Shown one piece after another: positions 1-10,085 of a stretch of 64,000 nt of DNA. How positions within the stretch are numbered: the first letter of the stretch is position 1; each line of letters starts with the position of its first letter. The notes under the pieces are model-generated. The model was not told the origin of the DNA. It ran no database searches and saw only the letters and a list, made by a program, of their open reading frames with translations. The stretch is taken from contig JAJIZI010000020.1 in assembly GCA_021018995.1 (NCBI GenBank), positions 1 through 64,000 of the forward strand. Reading direction: 5' to 3'. Origin of the DNA: Chloranthus sessilifolius. Lineage: Eukaryota > Streptophyta > Magnoliopsida > Chloranthales > Chloranthaceae. Made by a program: the position numbers and the translations under genes.

Positions 1-515
1 CTCGGGTAGTCATGCTAAATAAACTTTGGGATCGATGGGTTCGCCCAAAGACCTCGAACCCTGCTTTCAGTAGGGGCACCTGCGAACAGTCAAATGGGGC
101 CATCAAATGTCTCGAAGGATTGCACACAAACTGTGGAGCCTTGTGTATGTTTATTTCAGGCCTATCTTTGAATGTGGGTCAACCGCCCCTCTTACTTATG
201 AAGTTGTTGCATTCAGAATGAATCTTAAACATCAAATACCTTCAAAACCATCTCGAGAAGTGAATGTCTTTCCCGACTGTAGGGAGTTCGCAACTCATCC
301 CACCTCGGTGTCTCTAAGCACTTGGGAACCGTTTATCTTGAGAAATGAATGTTTAGCCTGACGTTCAGGGCTTTCGTTTTCTCACCGTGTTACTCATTTG
401 ATGTTTGAAGTTCGTTCTGAATGCAGTGAACCCGCCAGTGATGCCTTGGGCCTCTTCGGATGTCTCATTTCTTTGGCATACAATCATTAGTGATCGGATA
501 CCAAAGAGGGGCATC
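1..515 (+). other. Tat-3 internal region 5' of its 3' LTR (3' UTR)
   Basis: Non-coding 3' tail of a plus-strand Tat element whose body lies left of the window. It matches, in reverse complement, the region 18590-19130 next to the Tat-2 LTR. Shared landmarks are the GCATGCTAA/TCATGCTAA block, the 'GGTYCGCCCAAA' block, 'AGGATTGCACACA', and the stretch ending in 'TTAGTGATCG...ACCAAAGAGGGGCATC'. Short open frames here are not conserved between the two copies, so I call no gene. Confidence 0.7.
501..515 (+). promoter_or_regulatory. Polypurine tract of Tat-3
   Basis: CCAAAGAGGGGCATC directly abuts the LTR start TGTAGACACCC. The same string, reverse complemented, precedes the Tat-2 LTR at 18590-18604. 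A purine-rich tract at this place primes plus-strand DNA synthesis in LTR elements and marks the LTR as the 3' one. Confidence 0.75.
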
Positions 516-928
516 TGTAGACACCCAAATTTGGCCCAAGGCCCGATCGAAACACCTTTCGAGAAAGGTGCGCTTTCGAGTTTTTGATGGCATGTATGGA
601 ACCTTTAGGAACCACCCTATAACCCTTCTAAACCCTTAGGAATCACCCTAGATCCCTTAGGAACTTGCCCCAAAGCATTAAAAATCAATCCCGACCCTTA
701 GAACCTGTTCTAAACCTAAACCTAACCTCCTAAGCCTTGGAAAAAGGAGTGGTGCACCAAAACTAGCTACCACCATCTACTATAATCAAATTTCATACCA
801 TTGAAAAGTAGAACTTGTCAGCTTTCCAACGGTCTAAGAATCACCCCAATCGGAGTTGTACACTGAAAGATATGGCGGTCCAAACCCGGAGGGCAAGTCG
901 GTAATTTCAAGTGGGCCCCCCTAGGGAT

Positions 929-1123
929 TTGGCGCAACTAATAGTTGCGCCAATTATAATTTTGCCTGGTACAACTATTAGTTACGCCAGGCCACTTCTC
1001 CCAGGATTTAAGTCTGGCGCAACTATTAGTTGCGCCAATTTTAAATGTGGACCCCACCCTCGCGAGCCAACTTCCACCATTGTTCATTACTATTTTACTG
1101 TACATTTGTCTGGTGCAACTAAT
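929..1123 (+). promoter_or_regulatory. Array of GGCGCAACTA-arm palindromes in the Tat-3 LTR
   Basis: 929-953 is a perfect inverted repeat with 12-bp arms (TTGGCGCAACTA) around one A. 965-991 is a degenerate copy (CCTGGTACAACTA arm, two mismatches). 1015-1037 is perfect with 11-bp arms around one T. 1110-1123 keeps one half-site (CTGGTGCAACTAAT). Centres are at 941, 978, 1026 and about 1121, that is 37, 48 and about 95 bp apart. The array lies 280-470 bp upstream of the LTR TATA box. It occupies slots that in Tat-2 hold a different palindrome. Confidence 0.85.
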
Positions 1124-1401
1124 ATGAACAGTAACTCATGGTTTTTGCCTCGAAATTTGTGATTGGGGTTTGACTTATTGACCACCTTGACCTTTGGAGT
1201 CTGTTTTGATAGTCCTGGTGCACCCATTCACTACCTATTTGCGACCCTTTGAGTGGCTTAAAGCCTCACCCCATCATCCACCATTGAAGGACCTTCTCAC
1301 ACATTTCAAGGCTCCAAAAACTCTAAAAAACTTTAGATGTTAAATTACCTAATTTCTAATCCTAATTAGCATCTAAACACCCTCCAAATCCGCCCATTTC
1401 C

Positions 1402-1409
1402 TATAAATA
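1402..1409 (+). promoter_or_regulatory. TATA box of the Tat-3 LTR
   Basis: TATAAATA followed by AGAGACCCCC, in a C-rich context typical of plant LTR promoters. The Tat-2 LTR has the same box at the homologous place (17698-17705, minus). It defines the U3/R side of the LTR. Confidence 0.65.
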
Positions 1410-2124
1410 GAGACCCCCACCCCTAGGTTTAAGGGTTGAGAATTTCTACCTAAGAGAGAAAGAGGTTAAAGTGAGAAGATCTTTCTCCCTTTGGTGCGCA
1501 CCTCCCATACAAAATCTAAAATTCCAAAACCTCCTTCCAAGCCTTACACTTCATCTAAAAACTCTATGTTAGGTGTGTGTGACCTCCTAGCCTCCCTCCC
1601 CTACCTCCTAGCTTCAAGCCTTAGGAGTTATAACCTCATTTTCTACCACACAAAGCCTTCAAGAGCTCATTAAAGCAAGCCACGCAAGGCTCCCCTACGG
1701 TGATACAAGGGCCTGAGGGCTCCGGCTCTCCCCTTTCTTCTCCTATCTCTTTCTAGCTCACTCCATCCTCCCATTTGTGTAGTTATGCCACCGACTTTTT
1801 GGTAGAAATGGAGGGGCACAAATAGGAATCTAAGCCCTTTTGGGCAAGAGGAAGCTATTTTCTTTTCTATTACTTCATTTTATTTCTGGCCATAAGTAGA
1901 GACCACATTAAGCAGGTTGATCGGGTGCCTAACACCTTTCCGATTGATAATCTAAGCCCCTACCCAAGAGCCTTTGGTGTGGACCGGATTCAGAGTCATA
2001 TTTTTAGCACTTCGGTGCTCATAAAAATGATATAGGTATCCCGGGACAATAAAAGCTCCGGGTGGCAACTCTATATTTTTCGTTAGCGAGCGCATCGCCG
2101 CGACGGGATCGTCACAGATCCCAC

Positions 2125-2592
2125 AGTTGCACAAGTGGTCTACAACCACATTTTCCCCTTTTTTGTCCTTAATCTCAAGATCAAACTCCTGTAATAGGAG
2201 GATCCATATGATTAATCTTGGCTTTGTATCTTTTTTTGACAAAAGGTACTTTAGGGCTGAATGGTCTGTGAACACCACTCTCCTAGACCCCAAAACATAA
2301 GAGCTGAATTTTTCCAAGGCATAGACAATTGCCAGCAATTCCTTCTCAGTTGTGCTGTAATTTAACTGAGCATCAATCATGGTTTTGCTTACATAAGCAA
2401 TCACACAAGGGGCTTATCCTTCCTTTGTCCCATGACTGCACCAATAGCAAAATCTGATGCATCACACATCAATTCAAATGGAAAAGAAAATTCAGGTACT
2501 TCAAGGATAGGTGCAGAGGTTAAGCAACCTTTTAAAAGCTCAAAATCCATAAGACATTCATCAGTAAATTCAAAGGGAACCTCTTGGCACAA
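2125..2592 (-). pseudogene. Ath-1 RNase H domain, truncated by Tat-3
   Basis: Two overlapping frames encode a Ty3/gypsy RNase H. The upstream part has VPFEFTDECL, SAPILEVPEFSFPFELMCDA and [12 protein letters not shown]. The downstream part has [40 protein letters not shown] and [20 protein letters not shown]. Catalytic-type residues (the D of MCDAS, the E of TTEKELL, the D of [11 protein letters not shown]) are present. The frame changes near 2400 at 'KPLV'. Similarity ends at VDHL around 2125, where the Tat-3 LTR begins. This domain would degrade the RNA strand of the cDNA hybrid. Confidence 0.85.
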
Positions 2593-3640
2593 CAGGTTAC
2601 AACGAGGCTATGTGATCTTGCTAAAATCCTTGATGAATACCCTATAGAACCCAGCATGCCCCAAGAAAGATCTGACTTCTTTCACAATTTTTGGTGGGGG
2701 AAAATGTGCTATCAGATCAATTTTAACCTTGTCTACCTCAATGCCTCTATGGGAAACCACATGGCCAAGGATAATGCCTTGATTGACGATAAAATGGCTC
2801 TTTTCCTAACTCAACACCAAGTTGGTTTCCTCATATCTCTGCAACACAAGGCTAAGATGGTGTAGGCATTGGCTTAAACTATCCCCCCTCCATGAATATC
2901 TCTATAGGCAAAGGTGCCAAATGGGCATGTGAAAGTTGTCTTTTCCTGGTCTTGTGGGTAGACAGGGATTTGGTTATACCCCGAATATCCATGAAGAAAA
3001 TAATAAAAAGCCTTGCCTGCCAAACCAACTTATCCAGAATTTGGTCAATGAAGGATAAAGGGAAGTGGTCTCTTCTGGTTTTTAAATTGATCTTCCGATA
3101 GGATATACACACCCTCCAACCTATAGTTTCCCTAGTTGAAACAAGCTCACCAGAATCAGTTTTAATCACAGTGATTCCAGATTTCTTAGGGACCACCTGA
3201 GTAGGTGCCACCCATTCGAAATCTTAAATTGGGTAGATGACTCTAGCATCTAACAATTTGACCACTTCTTGCATGTGGGGGTTCAATTTTCTCTATATTT
3301 CTCTAGAGGGTTTGGAACCCTCTTCCAGGTAGATTTTATGCATGCATATAGCAGGGCTGATGCCCCCAAGGTCAGCAATAGTCCAGCCTATTGCTCTTTT
3401 ATGCTTGTATATAACACAACAATTCTTCCTCTTGCTCCTCAGTGAGAGAGGAAGAAATGATCACTGACAACTTCTTATTTGCTCCCAAAAAAGCATACTT
3501 CAAGGTCTTAGAAAGTTGTTTCAACTTTACAACTGGTGGACATATGAGAGAAGGCAACAAAGGTGCCTTTTATGGTGGTGGAAGAGGCAACATAGCAGGT
3601 TTCCATGGTGGATACCTTGTTGCTGGCCCCATATTAGCAT
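2593..3640 (-). pseudogene. Ath-1 reverse transcriptase with deleted catalytic core
   Basis: Starts near 3640 with the protease-RT linker (LKYAFLGANK, SSSLTEEQEEELLC). RT fingers follow: VVPKKSGITVIK, the CISYRKINLKTRRDHFPLSF block and TFTCPFGTFAY in mixed frames. Then, near 2880-2900, the frame jumps from GTFAYR-EIFM directly to GDSLSQCLHHLSLVL. The segment expected between them in this family, including the aspartate-pair (x-M-D-D) metal box, is missing. The thumb (GIEVDKVKIDLIAHFPPPK, RSFLGHAGFY) continues with several in-frame stops. The protein cannot be an active polymerase as it stands. The deletion size (tens of codons) is judged from family knowledge, not an alignment. Confidence 0.8.
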
Positions 3641-4215
3641 TTAAGGCTTTCACCTCTTGAACCATGGGCCTTCTCTTCCACAATCTCTCTCCACACATTT
3701 TCAAAATCATCACAAAAATCATCATCATGCAGCAGCTTGGGCAGAGTCTCTTCCACAAGCTCATCAAATACATCAATTAAAAAGCAATCCTCACTATCCA
3801 AGTGAGGCTGATTGGCTGCATCATACACATTCAATTTCACTTTCACGTTGCCAAAGGACACCTCCATTACTCCTGATCTACACTGAATACAAGCATTGAC
3901 AGTGGCCAAGAAAGGCCTACCCAAAATCACAGGAATAGAGGTGGTGCGCTTGCTTGGCTCCATGTCAAGCACCAACTTGTCAACCCCAACTAACACATCC
4001 TCTATCATTCCCACAGGCCTCCTTTCAGATCTGTCAGCTAGTTGTAGCACCATATATGTGGGCTTCAATTCTCCCAAGCCTAACTTCTCATAAACTGAAT
4101 ATGAAAGTAGATTTACACTAGCTCCCAGATCTAATAAAGCCTTCTCAATGATATGATCCCCAATGATGCAGGGGATTGTGGGAACTCCAAGATCTTATCT
4201 TAAAGCTTGGCTAAT
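3641..4215 (-). pseudogene. Ath-1 retropepsin (protease) domain
   Basis: The minus strand reads ALLDLGASVNLLSYSVYEKL near 4090-4145. DLGAS is the active-site form usual in Athila elements, and this is followed by LGELKPTYMVLQLADRS, VLVGVDKLVLDM and PVILGRPFLATVNACI. The ILGRPF motif is the conserved second half of plant retropepsins. The C-terminal tail (LDSEDCFLIDVFDELVEETL) leads into the RT linker. The enzyme would cleave the gag-pol polyprotein. The frame is open from 4077 to 3634 but broken on both sides, so it is called a pseudogene fragment. Confidence 0.8.
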
Positions 4216-6210
4216 CGACAACAATTGGTTTTTCTCAAGATAAAAGGCATCTTCATAGATGTATCCTAGACTGTCTTTTGTGAGTGCATAATTCTTTCAA
4301 GAACTTTGCATAGGTTGGAACTTGCTTGATAAGATCAAGTAAAGGCAAGTTAATCTTTACTTGTTTGAATATTTCCATCATCTCCTCCACTTTAGCATTC
4401 CTCTTATAAAAAGGAGAATGTGCTTTCAATGCATTGGGAAATGAAAAATGGGGGACTGATCACCCACTTGCAGCCTTAGCAAGCTCACCTGAGTTTTCTT
4501 TCTTTTTATTTTCAGTTTTCTGTTGGGGTACATCAACACCCCCCTTATTTTTTATGTGCTGCTCTTGCTGCATATCATCATGGGTTGTTCTTTCATTTTC
4601 TGCACTTACCCCATCATGTGTAACACCAACTTGGTTATCAACCAACCTTCCACTCCTCAAGGTGGTGACAGATTTTGCTTCTTCATGGGAAGAAGTCTCA
4701 CACACCATGTACTGCCCCTTTGGATTATTCATGGGCTGACTTGGCAGTCTTCCCTCCTCTCTCTTAGTCAAAGTGTTAGATAGCTGACCAAGGTGGTCCT
4801 CTATCTTCTTGATACTTTGGCCATGGAGTTGATGCTTTATGACAAAGAGCCTAAATTCTGTAGTGAAGCCAGAACTTGCTCCTCAAATGTGAGAGATCTA
4901 GGGGGTGCTGGGGCTGGTGTACTTTGATGCACAGGTTGAGCCATTGGCTGAGCCATAGGTTGTTGGTATTGGGGCCTTGGAAAGTAATTCTGCTGGTGTG
5001 GTTGGGCATTCCTATAGGGCATGGATTGTTGTTGTGGCTGCTGCTGCTGATTTTGGAAGGTATCTTGTCTCCACCTCAAGTTGGGGTGATTTCTCCAATA
5101 ATAACCAGCAGTAGGCTGTTGTCCATAGGATTGAGCAGCATTCACATGTTCTAGCACAAGGTCTAGAAATTAGGCAGCTGAGGGACATTCCTTAAGGGAG
5201 TGAGTGGGGGACTGGCAGATCACACATGCCTCCTCCAATTTGGCAGCCATTGGAGACTGCATGGCTCCCATGAGCTTATCAAACTTTTGAGTCAAGTTGT
5301 TCACTTTCCTTTCTAAATCATTGTATCTACTCATCTCATATATTTTTCCTCTTGTAGTATTTTCTTTCACCAATCTAGGGGTCTCAAAATCTCTTGACCA
5401 GGTCTCCCTTTGCATGGAGTTTTCACTTATGATATCAAACAACTCCCAAGCCTCATCAGCGGTCTTGTGGAGGTATGTACCACCACATAAGGCATCAACC
5501 ATATCCCTGCTCTTGGGATCAATTCCTTGATAGAAACTTTGGACAAGTTGTCATTTAGGAATTTAGTGATGGGGACATTGCTTCAAGAGTTCTTTAAATC
5601 TCTCTCATGCTTGGTGAAAGTCTTCAGTTGGGGCTTGAGCAAATGAAATAATGCTCTTCCTCAGCTAACTTGTTTTGGACATGAGAAAAAACTTAACCAA
5701 AAATTGACATTGAAGGTTATTCTAGGACTGAATACTATTGGTTGGGAGCATTGACAACCAAGTTCTGGCTCTATCCTTTAATGAAAAAGGAAAGAGTCTC
5801 AACCTGGTTGCTTCCTCCCCTAAACCTGTAATGTTGAAGGTAGTGGACAGTCCTAGAAATTCATCAATGTGCCTATATGGATCTTCTTTACTCAGGCCAT
5901 GGTATGAGGGTAGCATCTGTATGATGGAGGATTTGATCTCATAGTTCCCTTGGACAACAGAGAATTGAATGCAAAAGAGGGAATTGTACACCCCTAGTGT
6001 ATTGAATTCCTTCAATGTCCTAGGTTGCTCACCCATTGTAGAACTATCACAATTAGCTATAGGTGTGTGTATGGGATGCTTGGGTCTAAGAAGTCTCTCA
6101 ACTTCAAGATCCAGAGGAGCAAGCTCAGGATGAAGAGATCTACCAAGCAAACACACAGCAAAAATTAAGTACAACACATAATTCAGTAAAATAGATACAC
6201 AAATACACAA
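4216..6210 (-). pseudogene. Ath-1 gag polyprotein, frameshifted
   Basis: N-terminal part (6210-5722): HPELAPLDLEVERLLRPKHP, then MGEQPRTLKEFNTLG and the retrotransposon gag core HGLSKEDPYRHIDEFLGLST with LRLFPFSLKDRARTWLSMLP. Middle part (5502-5170): AWELFDIISENS and a perfect CX2CX4HX4C knuckle, CVICQSPTHSLKEC. C-terminal part: a Q/P-rich stretch (NQQQQPQQQ at about 5020-5060) and KSVTTLRSGRLVDN, a region typical of Athila gag. Frame breaks lie near 5720-5510, at a TAA near 5170 and near 4835. The product would form the particle shell and bind RNA. The start could be the M at 6210 or a later one. Confidence 0.8.
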
Positions 6211-6469
6211 CTAATGCTGCAGATCTAAAAACTACAGATCTAGAAATGTAAATAGAGTTAAGAGATGCAAACTTAAGTAAAACTTGCTCCTCAAATTGGC
6301 ACAATGCTCCTTTCAAAACAATAACTCCTGGTCTGCAAGCACAAAATTAAAACAGCAGCAATTACTCAAACACAAAATAGGCAATAAAAAATTTAAATCT
6401 AAAATGAGAAAAACTTAGATCTACCACTTTTTAAATGACAACTCCCTGGCAGTGGCGCTAAAAACTTAT
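6211..6469 (-). other. Ath-1 5' leader with primer binding site
   Basis: Directly downstream (minus strand) of the LTR end CAGCACA is a short spacer, then TTAGCGCCACTGCCAGGGAG at about 6444-6463. This resembles the Athila primer site, complementary to the 3' end of tRNA-Asp, with some changes. The rest of the stretch is A/T-rich leader with no ORF. First-strand cDNA synthesis would start here. Confidence 0.7.
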
Positions 6470-7435
6470 TGTGCTGCCCACCTTGCAATTATTATATGGT
6501 TAAAATAGTCAATTAAAAGGCACAAATTACATTAATGAGGGATCAAGGTAAGCAGCCAGTCCTGCAAGAACTAGGGCTGTTGCAACAAGTCTTAATAGGT
6601 AAGTAAGGGTATGTCCACAGGGAAATGTTATTAAACTATGGTAAATCTCCAGATCTATAGCAGATTTGGCACTCTATCCTAATTTAGAGTAAATCGAAAT
6701 AGGAAAGAGGAGAGGTTTATATGATTTGTCACTAAAAATTATAAAACATTAAATTCAAATGATCCAGATTTGATTAAACACAGAGTTCAAGGAAAATGGA
6801 GAAAAGATCAAGCGATGGAGAATAGCAGCTAGGGATTTTGGTCTTTTACTAAAAATTGTTTAGTTCAAAGGTAGTGCAGGGAATTGGTTTGCAGCAATCC
6901 TTCACCTGGCTACAAGCTCAGGTGCAAGGTATAAGAATCCACTCTCAACCACAGACTTGAAGCAATCCTAAGGCTATGATCTATCCACTCGAATGGTCAT
7001 AGATCATCCCAGAGATTGTTCCAATTCAATGGTCTTGATTGGAACAATTTAACCATTGCAGATGTGTGGGTGCAAGGCTACAAGCTCAGGCATCCATAGG
7101 GATATTAGATCAAAGGAAATCAAATGGCAATCAAAAGATCTATGGATCTAAATTAGCTTTGCATTCAATAATTACTGAATCAATACATTTTACAGTCAAT
7201 TGTTCTTAGATCTGTAATCTGTGCAACACCTAATCCTCCTACAAAGCTTTGAACTTCTCAACTTATAGCTCTCAACCTCACCCTAACTACCAAAGAAGTT
7301 AGCCAACCATAATTGGCTAAGAGAAGAATGGGGGAGAAGGAAGAGAAAGAAGGAATTTTTGGAGGGAAGATGGAGATCGGATTTTTGCTCTGGTTCTCCC
7401 AATTTTTGGATGCTCGCTCTATAATTTCTTCAAGC

Positions 7436-7442
7436 TTTTATA
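7436..7442 (-). promoter_or_regulatory. TATA box of the Ath-1 LTR
   Basis: The minus strand reads GTATAAAAGC about 1.3 kb after the LTR start and 300 bp downstream of the CTCGATAGG array. A CCAATCAG element lies about 30 bp upstream in the minus sense (7470-7480 on the plus strand). It is the best TATA candidate in this LTR. Confidence 0.5.
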
Positions 7443-7732
7443 CTCTTCTCCTCTCTTCCCCGATCTATTTCAACCAATCAGAGCCCAAGAGAATAATTCT
7501 ATTATTTTGGGCTGCTGATATGGCTAATTTCTCTTCTAGAAGCTCTTTTCCCCTTGGTCCAAAATAGGTAGGGCCATGTGACGCGGTTAGGGTTCTCATT
7601 CATGCTCAGTGGTGTTCCAAAAAATACCCCCAAGGGTCATTAACACACCTTGGAACTCGTGTAATAAATTCTGAAGGTTGCAACTACTATGAAAAGAACT
7701 GAGAAATTCCTAATTCGACTGTTGAGAGGTAT

Positions 7733-8395
7733 AAGGAACCTCTCGATAGGTTATGAATCAGCTTGGTGTTCTCATCAACAGGATTGAAGACTTCTCGATA
7801 GGTTCATGAGTCTTCCCAGCATTCACTTCGACAAGATGGAGTAGCTCTCGATAGGTTTAGATCTTTCTCGACAGGATTTGAGTACATCTTGATTGGTCCA
7901 TGTGAACTGATCAACAAGATTGGAGTACATCTTCACCTTCTGTCCAGTTCTTCATTCAACTTTTCAACAGGTTATAGTCAACCTATCGACTTGTTATACG
8001 GTCTATAGTTGAGTGTGCAACAAGTTAGCTCAATCCTCACAAGAATGACCATAGCTTTAGGTAAGTTGTCGATAGGTTGCCTTGCACTGTTCGACAGGTT
8101 TAGTTGAGCCTCGCGATAAGTATCTGGAACCTCTCGACTTCTTCTGCACCTCCAAGTATCCTCTCGATAGGATCCACATGGTACCTCCAACCTCTCGATA
8201 GGTACTAGAACCTCACGAGATCTTCATATTTTCAACTCTGTTCCTCTCGAACAGGTTGACTTTTCTTTCCAGAACCTCTTGATAGGTACTGGGAAGCTCT
8301 CGGCAGGATCTTCTGTTGTGCCTCCAACATCTCGATAGCTTGATTCTAAGCATCCAAACTTGTCGACAGGTTAACTTATCCTCTCGATAGGTTGT
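7733..8395 (-). repeat. Interspersed CTCGATAGG motif array in the Ath-1 LTR
   Basis: About 17 copies of YCTCGAYAGGTT or close variants on the plus strand, for example near 7735, 7795, 7835, 7866, 8067, 8090, 8160, 8193, 8277, 8362 and 8380. They are embedded in otherwise non-repetitive DNA every 20-60 bp. Variants include TCGACAGG, TCGAACAGG and TCGGCAGG. The array sits in U3, upstream of the TATA box, at the same relative place as the TTCGAAAAG sites of Ath-2 and the CTCGCGCAG sites of Ath-3. Confidence 0.75.
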
Positions 8396-8757
8396 GTCCT
8401 TTGTTTCCACAATTCGCATACAATCCTGTGTTGTTGTTCTTCATTGGTTCAACACTCAGCAGCCTCTTGGTGGGTTCAATCTTCATTCCATACAACTATA
8501 CTTAGTCTTAAGCACACCCAGTTGGGCCCATGACCTTCTAAAGCTCTATGGACTCTTTCATTGGCTGGCCTTTGGGTTGTTTGAGCACATGTTGAGTAGT
8601 AGACTACTTCTTTGGCCATTTTAGGTGGATGTCTGCACTAAGACTGCAACTTATTACTTATCTATAAAATACACTCAAAACACCTTATTAGTCAGCTCAA
8701 GGGTCCATCAAAGGTCAGGTTAGGAGGTGAAAAATGGTGTTTTTCATTGCTTAATAC

Positions 8758-9570
8758 TTGTCCATTCCCCTGGGGGCAGAAAGGTGACGAATGATGTAGG
8801 TCGATGTCGAATTTCTTGCATAGTTTCTTCGTCTTCTCTGCAATGAATTGCGATCCATTGTCGGTGACAAACATTTTGGGTACTCCATACCTAGTGATGA
8901 TGTTTCGAATAATAAACTTTAAGAGCGTTTAAGCGGTAATTCTTACATATGACTCGAATTATGCCCATTTGGTATAGTATTCGATCACAGTGAGTATGAA
9001 TGCATGCTTGTGAGTGTTCCCAATTGTGTCTGTGAAAAGTCTGACAATGTCGAAGGCCCACATTGAGAATGACCATGGCGATGTTATGGGATTCAATGCA
9101 ACAAATGGGGCTTTGATGAGTGTGGCGTGTTCTTGGCATTGCTTGCACCATCGAACGTATAAGTGGCAATCTCTTATCATCATCAGCCAGAAGTAGCCTT
9201 GTCTTATGATCTGATCCGCAAGTCTTTGTCTACCAGCATGGGGGCCGCAGGCACTAGCATGTGCTTCTCTGATGATGTATTTTCCTTAAGCTATTGTAAC
9301 ACACAGCAGTAGTACTCCCTTGGTGAAGGCTTCTTTGTACAATATCTCGCCCAGGATGCAGATTCTGGCACATCAATTCCTTATCGTCTTCCCTTAGATC
9401 TTAGTAGTATAGAACGGGATGTGTCAATGCTACAGGAAGTTCCATATGTTGAAGTACAATGATTTTCCATCGTCGGATGGTGATTTCTCAAATCTGAAGG
9501 TTGCAATGACAGTTTCTGTCTTTGTAGGTTCCTCTGGGGTGAGCTGCTTCTCATTTGTAACATCTTTTGT
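8758..9570 (-). pseudogene. Tat-1 integrase, cut within the catalytic core
   Basis: The N-terminal zinc region reads DCHLYVRWCKQCQEHA. The core follows with FSMWAFDIV (first catalytic D) and AFILTVIEYYTKWA, then MFVTDNGSQFIAEK (second catalytic D) and the SSPFCPQGNGQV segment. Coding similarity stops at NGQV, just before the glutamate position, where the Ath-1 LTR starts (8757). Frame changes lie near 8890-8950. The segment 9190-9570 holds the degraded integrase N-terminus and spacer to RNase H. The enzyme would insert cDNA into the genome; this copy is dead. Confidence 0.85.
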
Positions 9571-10085
9571 CTAAGTTGGCAGTTTCAGTTTTACTTGCCA
9601 AGCAACTTCGTGTGCTGGTGTAGTTAACTTCTCGATGAAGAAAGATTTGGTGCTTTGTCCGACTGGTATCTGTATGACTGAAGCTAATGTGGCGAGGGAG
9701 TCTGCGAGTTCATTCTCCAATCTGGGAATATACGTAAAGGATATCCTCTCAAACCTTTTTACTAGGAACTGAGTTGTCTCCAAGTATGCCATCAGTCTTC
9801 TTTCTTTGGTCTTCCATTCTACTATGACTTGTGATATGACAAGCTTGGAGTCGCCGATTGTCCTCAACTGCTTGACGCCCAGCTGCAGTGTTGCTCATTA
9901 TCCAGCGACAAAAGCTTCATATTCTGCAATGTTGTTGGTGACTGAGAAGTTGAGTTAAAGAGTTTTGGTATGACAACTCCTTCTGGGCTAAGTAAGACTA
10001 TTTCAATACCTTTTCCTTTATGGTTGAGAGCGCCATCGAAATACAGGGTCCATGATTTCTTGTTGGGCTCTTCGTCATGAATCAC
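9571..10085 (-). pseudogene. Tat-1 second (archaeal-like) RNase H
   Basis: The upstream frame holds KKSWTLYFDGALNHKGKG (catalytic D in FDGA) and VLLSPEGVVIP. A shifted frame near 9890-9930 reads NNIAEYEAF, carrying the expected glutamate, followed by in-frame TAA. The downstream frame has RTIGDSKLVISQV, KERRLMAYLETTQFLVKRF, FTYIPRLENELADSLATLAS, giving the last two aspartates. A second RNase H of this type behind the gypsy RNase H is a hallmark of Tat elements. At least one frameshift and one stop separate the two halves. Confidence 0.85.

Larger units (their letters stand above)
516..2114 (+). repeat. 3' LTR of Tat-3 (about 1.6 kb)
   Basis: Starts TGTAGACACCCAAATTTGG and ends near CGACGGGATCGTCA. 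It aligns along its length with the reverse complement of 17014-18589: same start, a TATA box about 890 bp in, the same 'GGTTGATCGGGTGCC...AACACCTTTCCGATTGAT' block and the same GAGCGCATCGC terminal block. Sizes agree (about 1599 and 1576 bp). To its right the sequence changes to Ath-1 RNase H coding, so Tat-3 inserted into Ath-1. The exact 3' edge is uncertain by a few bases and no target duplication can be tested because the other end is outside. Confidence 0.85.
2115..8757 (-). mobile_element. Ath-1: 5' two-thirds of an Athila-type Ty3/gypsy element
   Basis: On the minus strand, from high to low coordinate: 5' LTR (8757-6470), primer binding site, gag with a CCHC knuckle, DLGAS protease, reverse transcriptase, RNase H. 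It is cut at RNase H by Tat-3. Integrase, env-like ORF and 3' LTR are expected left of the window. Its own 5' LTR starts inside the Tat-1 integrase, so Ath-1 is younger than Tat-1 and older than Tat-3. Every coding module carries stops or frameshifts, and the RT catalytic core is deleted. Confidence 0.85.
6470..8757 (-). repeat. 5' LTR of Ath-1 (about 2.3 kb)
   Basis: The 3' end (6470) is defined by CAGCACA just before the primer site. The 5' end (about 8757) is where Tat-1 integrase coding stops. The first 100 bp match the Ath-2 LTR start in reverse complement ('CAAGGGTCYATCAA', 'CACTTAAAACAC'-like and 'GGTTA...GTGRARAATGG' blocks). The distal end also matches Ath-2 ('CAGTCCTGCAAGAACTAGGG', 'GTCCACAGGGAAATG', 'CAGATTTGGC'). 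Ath-1 carries only this LTR inside the window. Confidence 0.8.
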
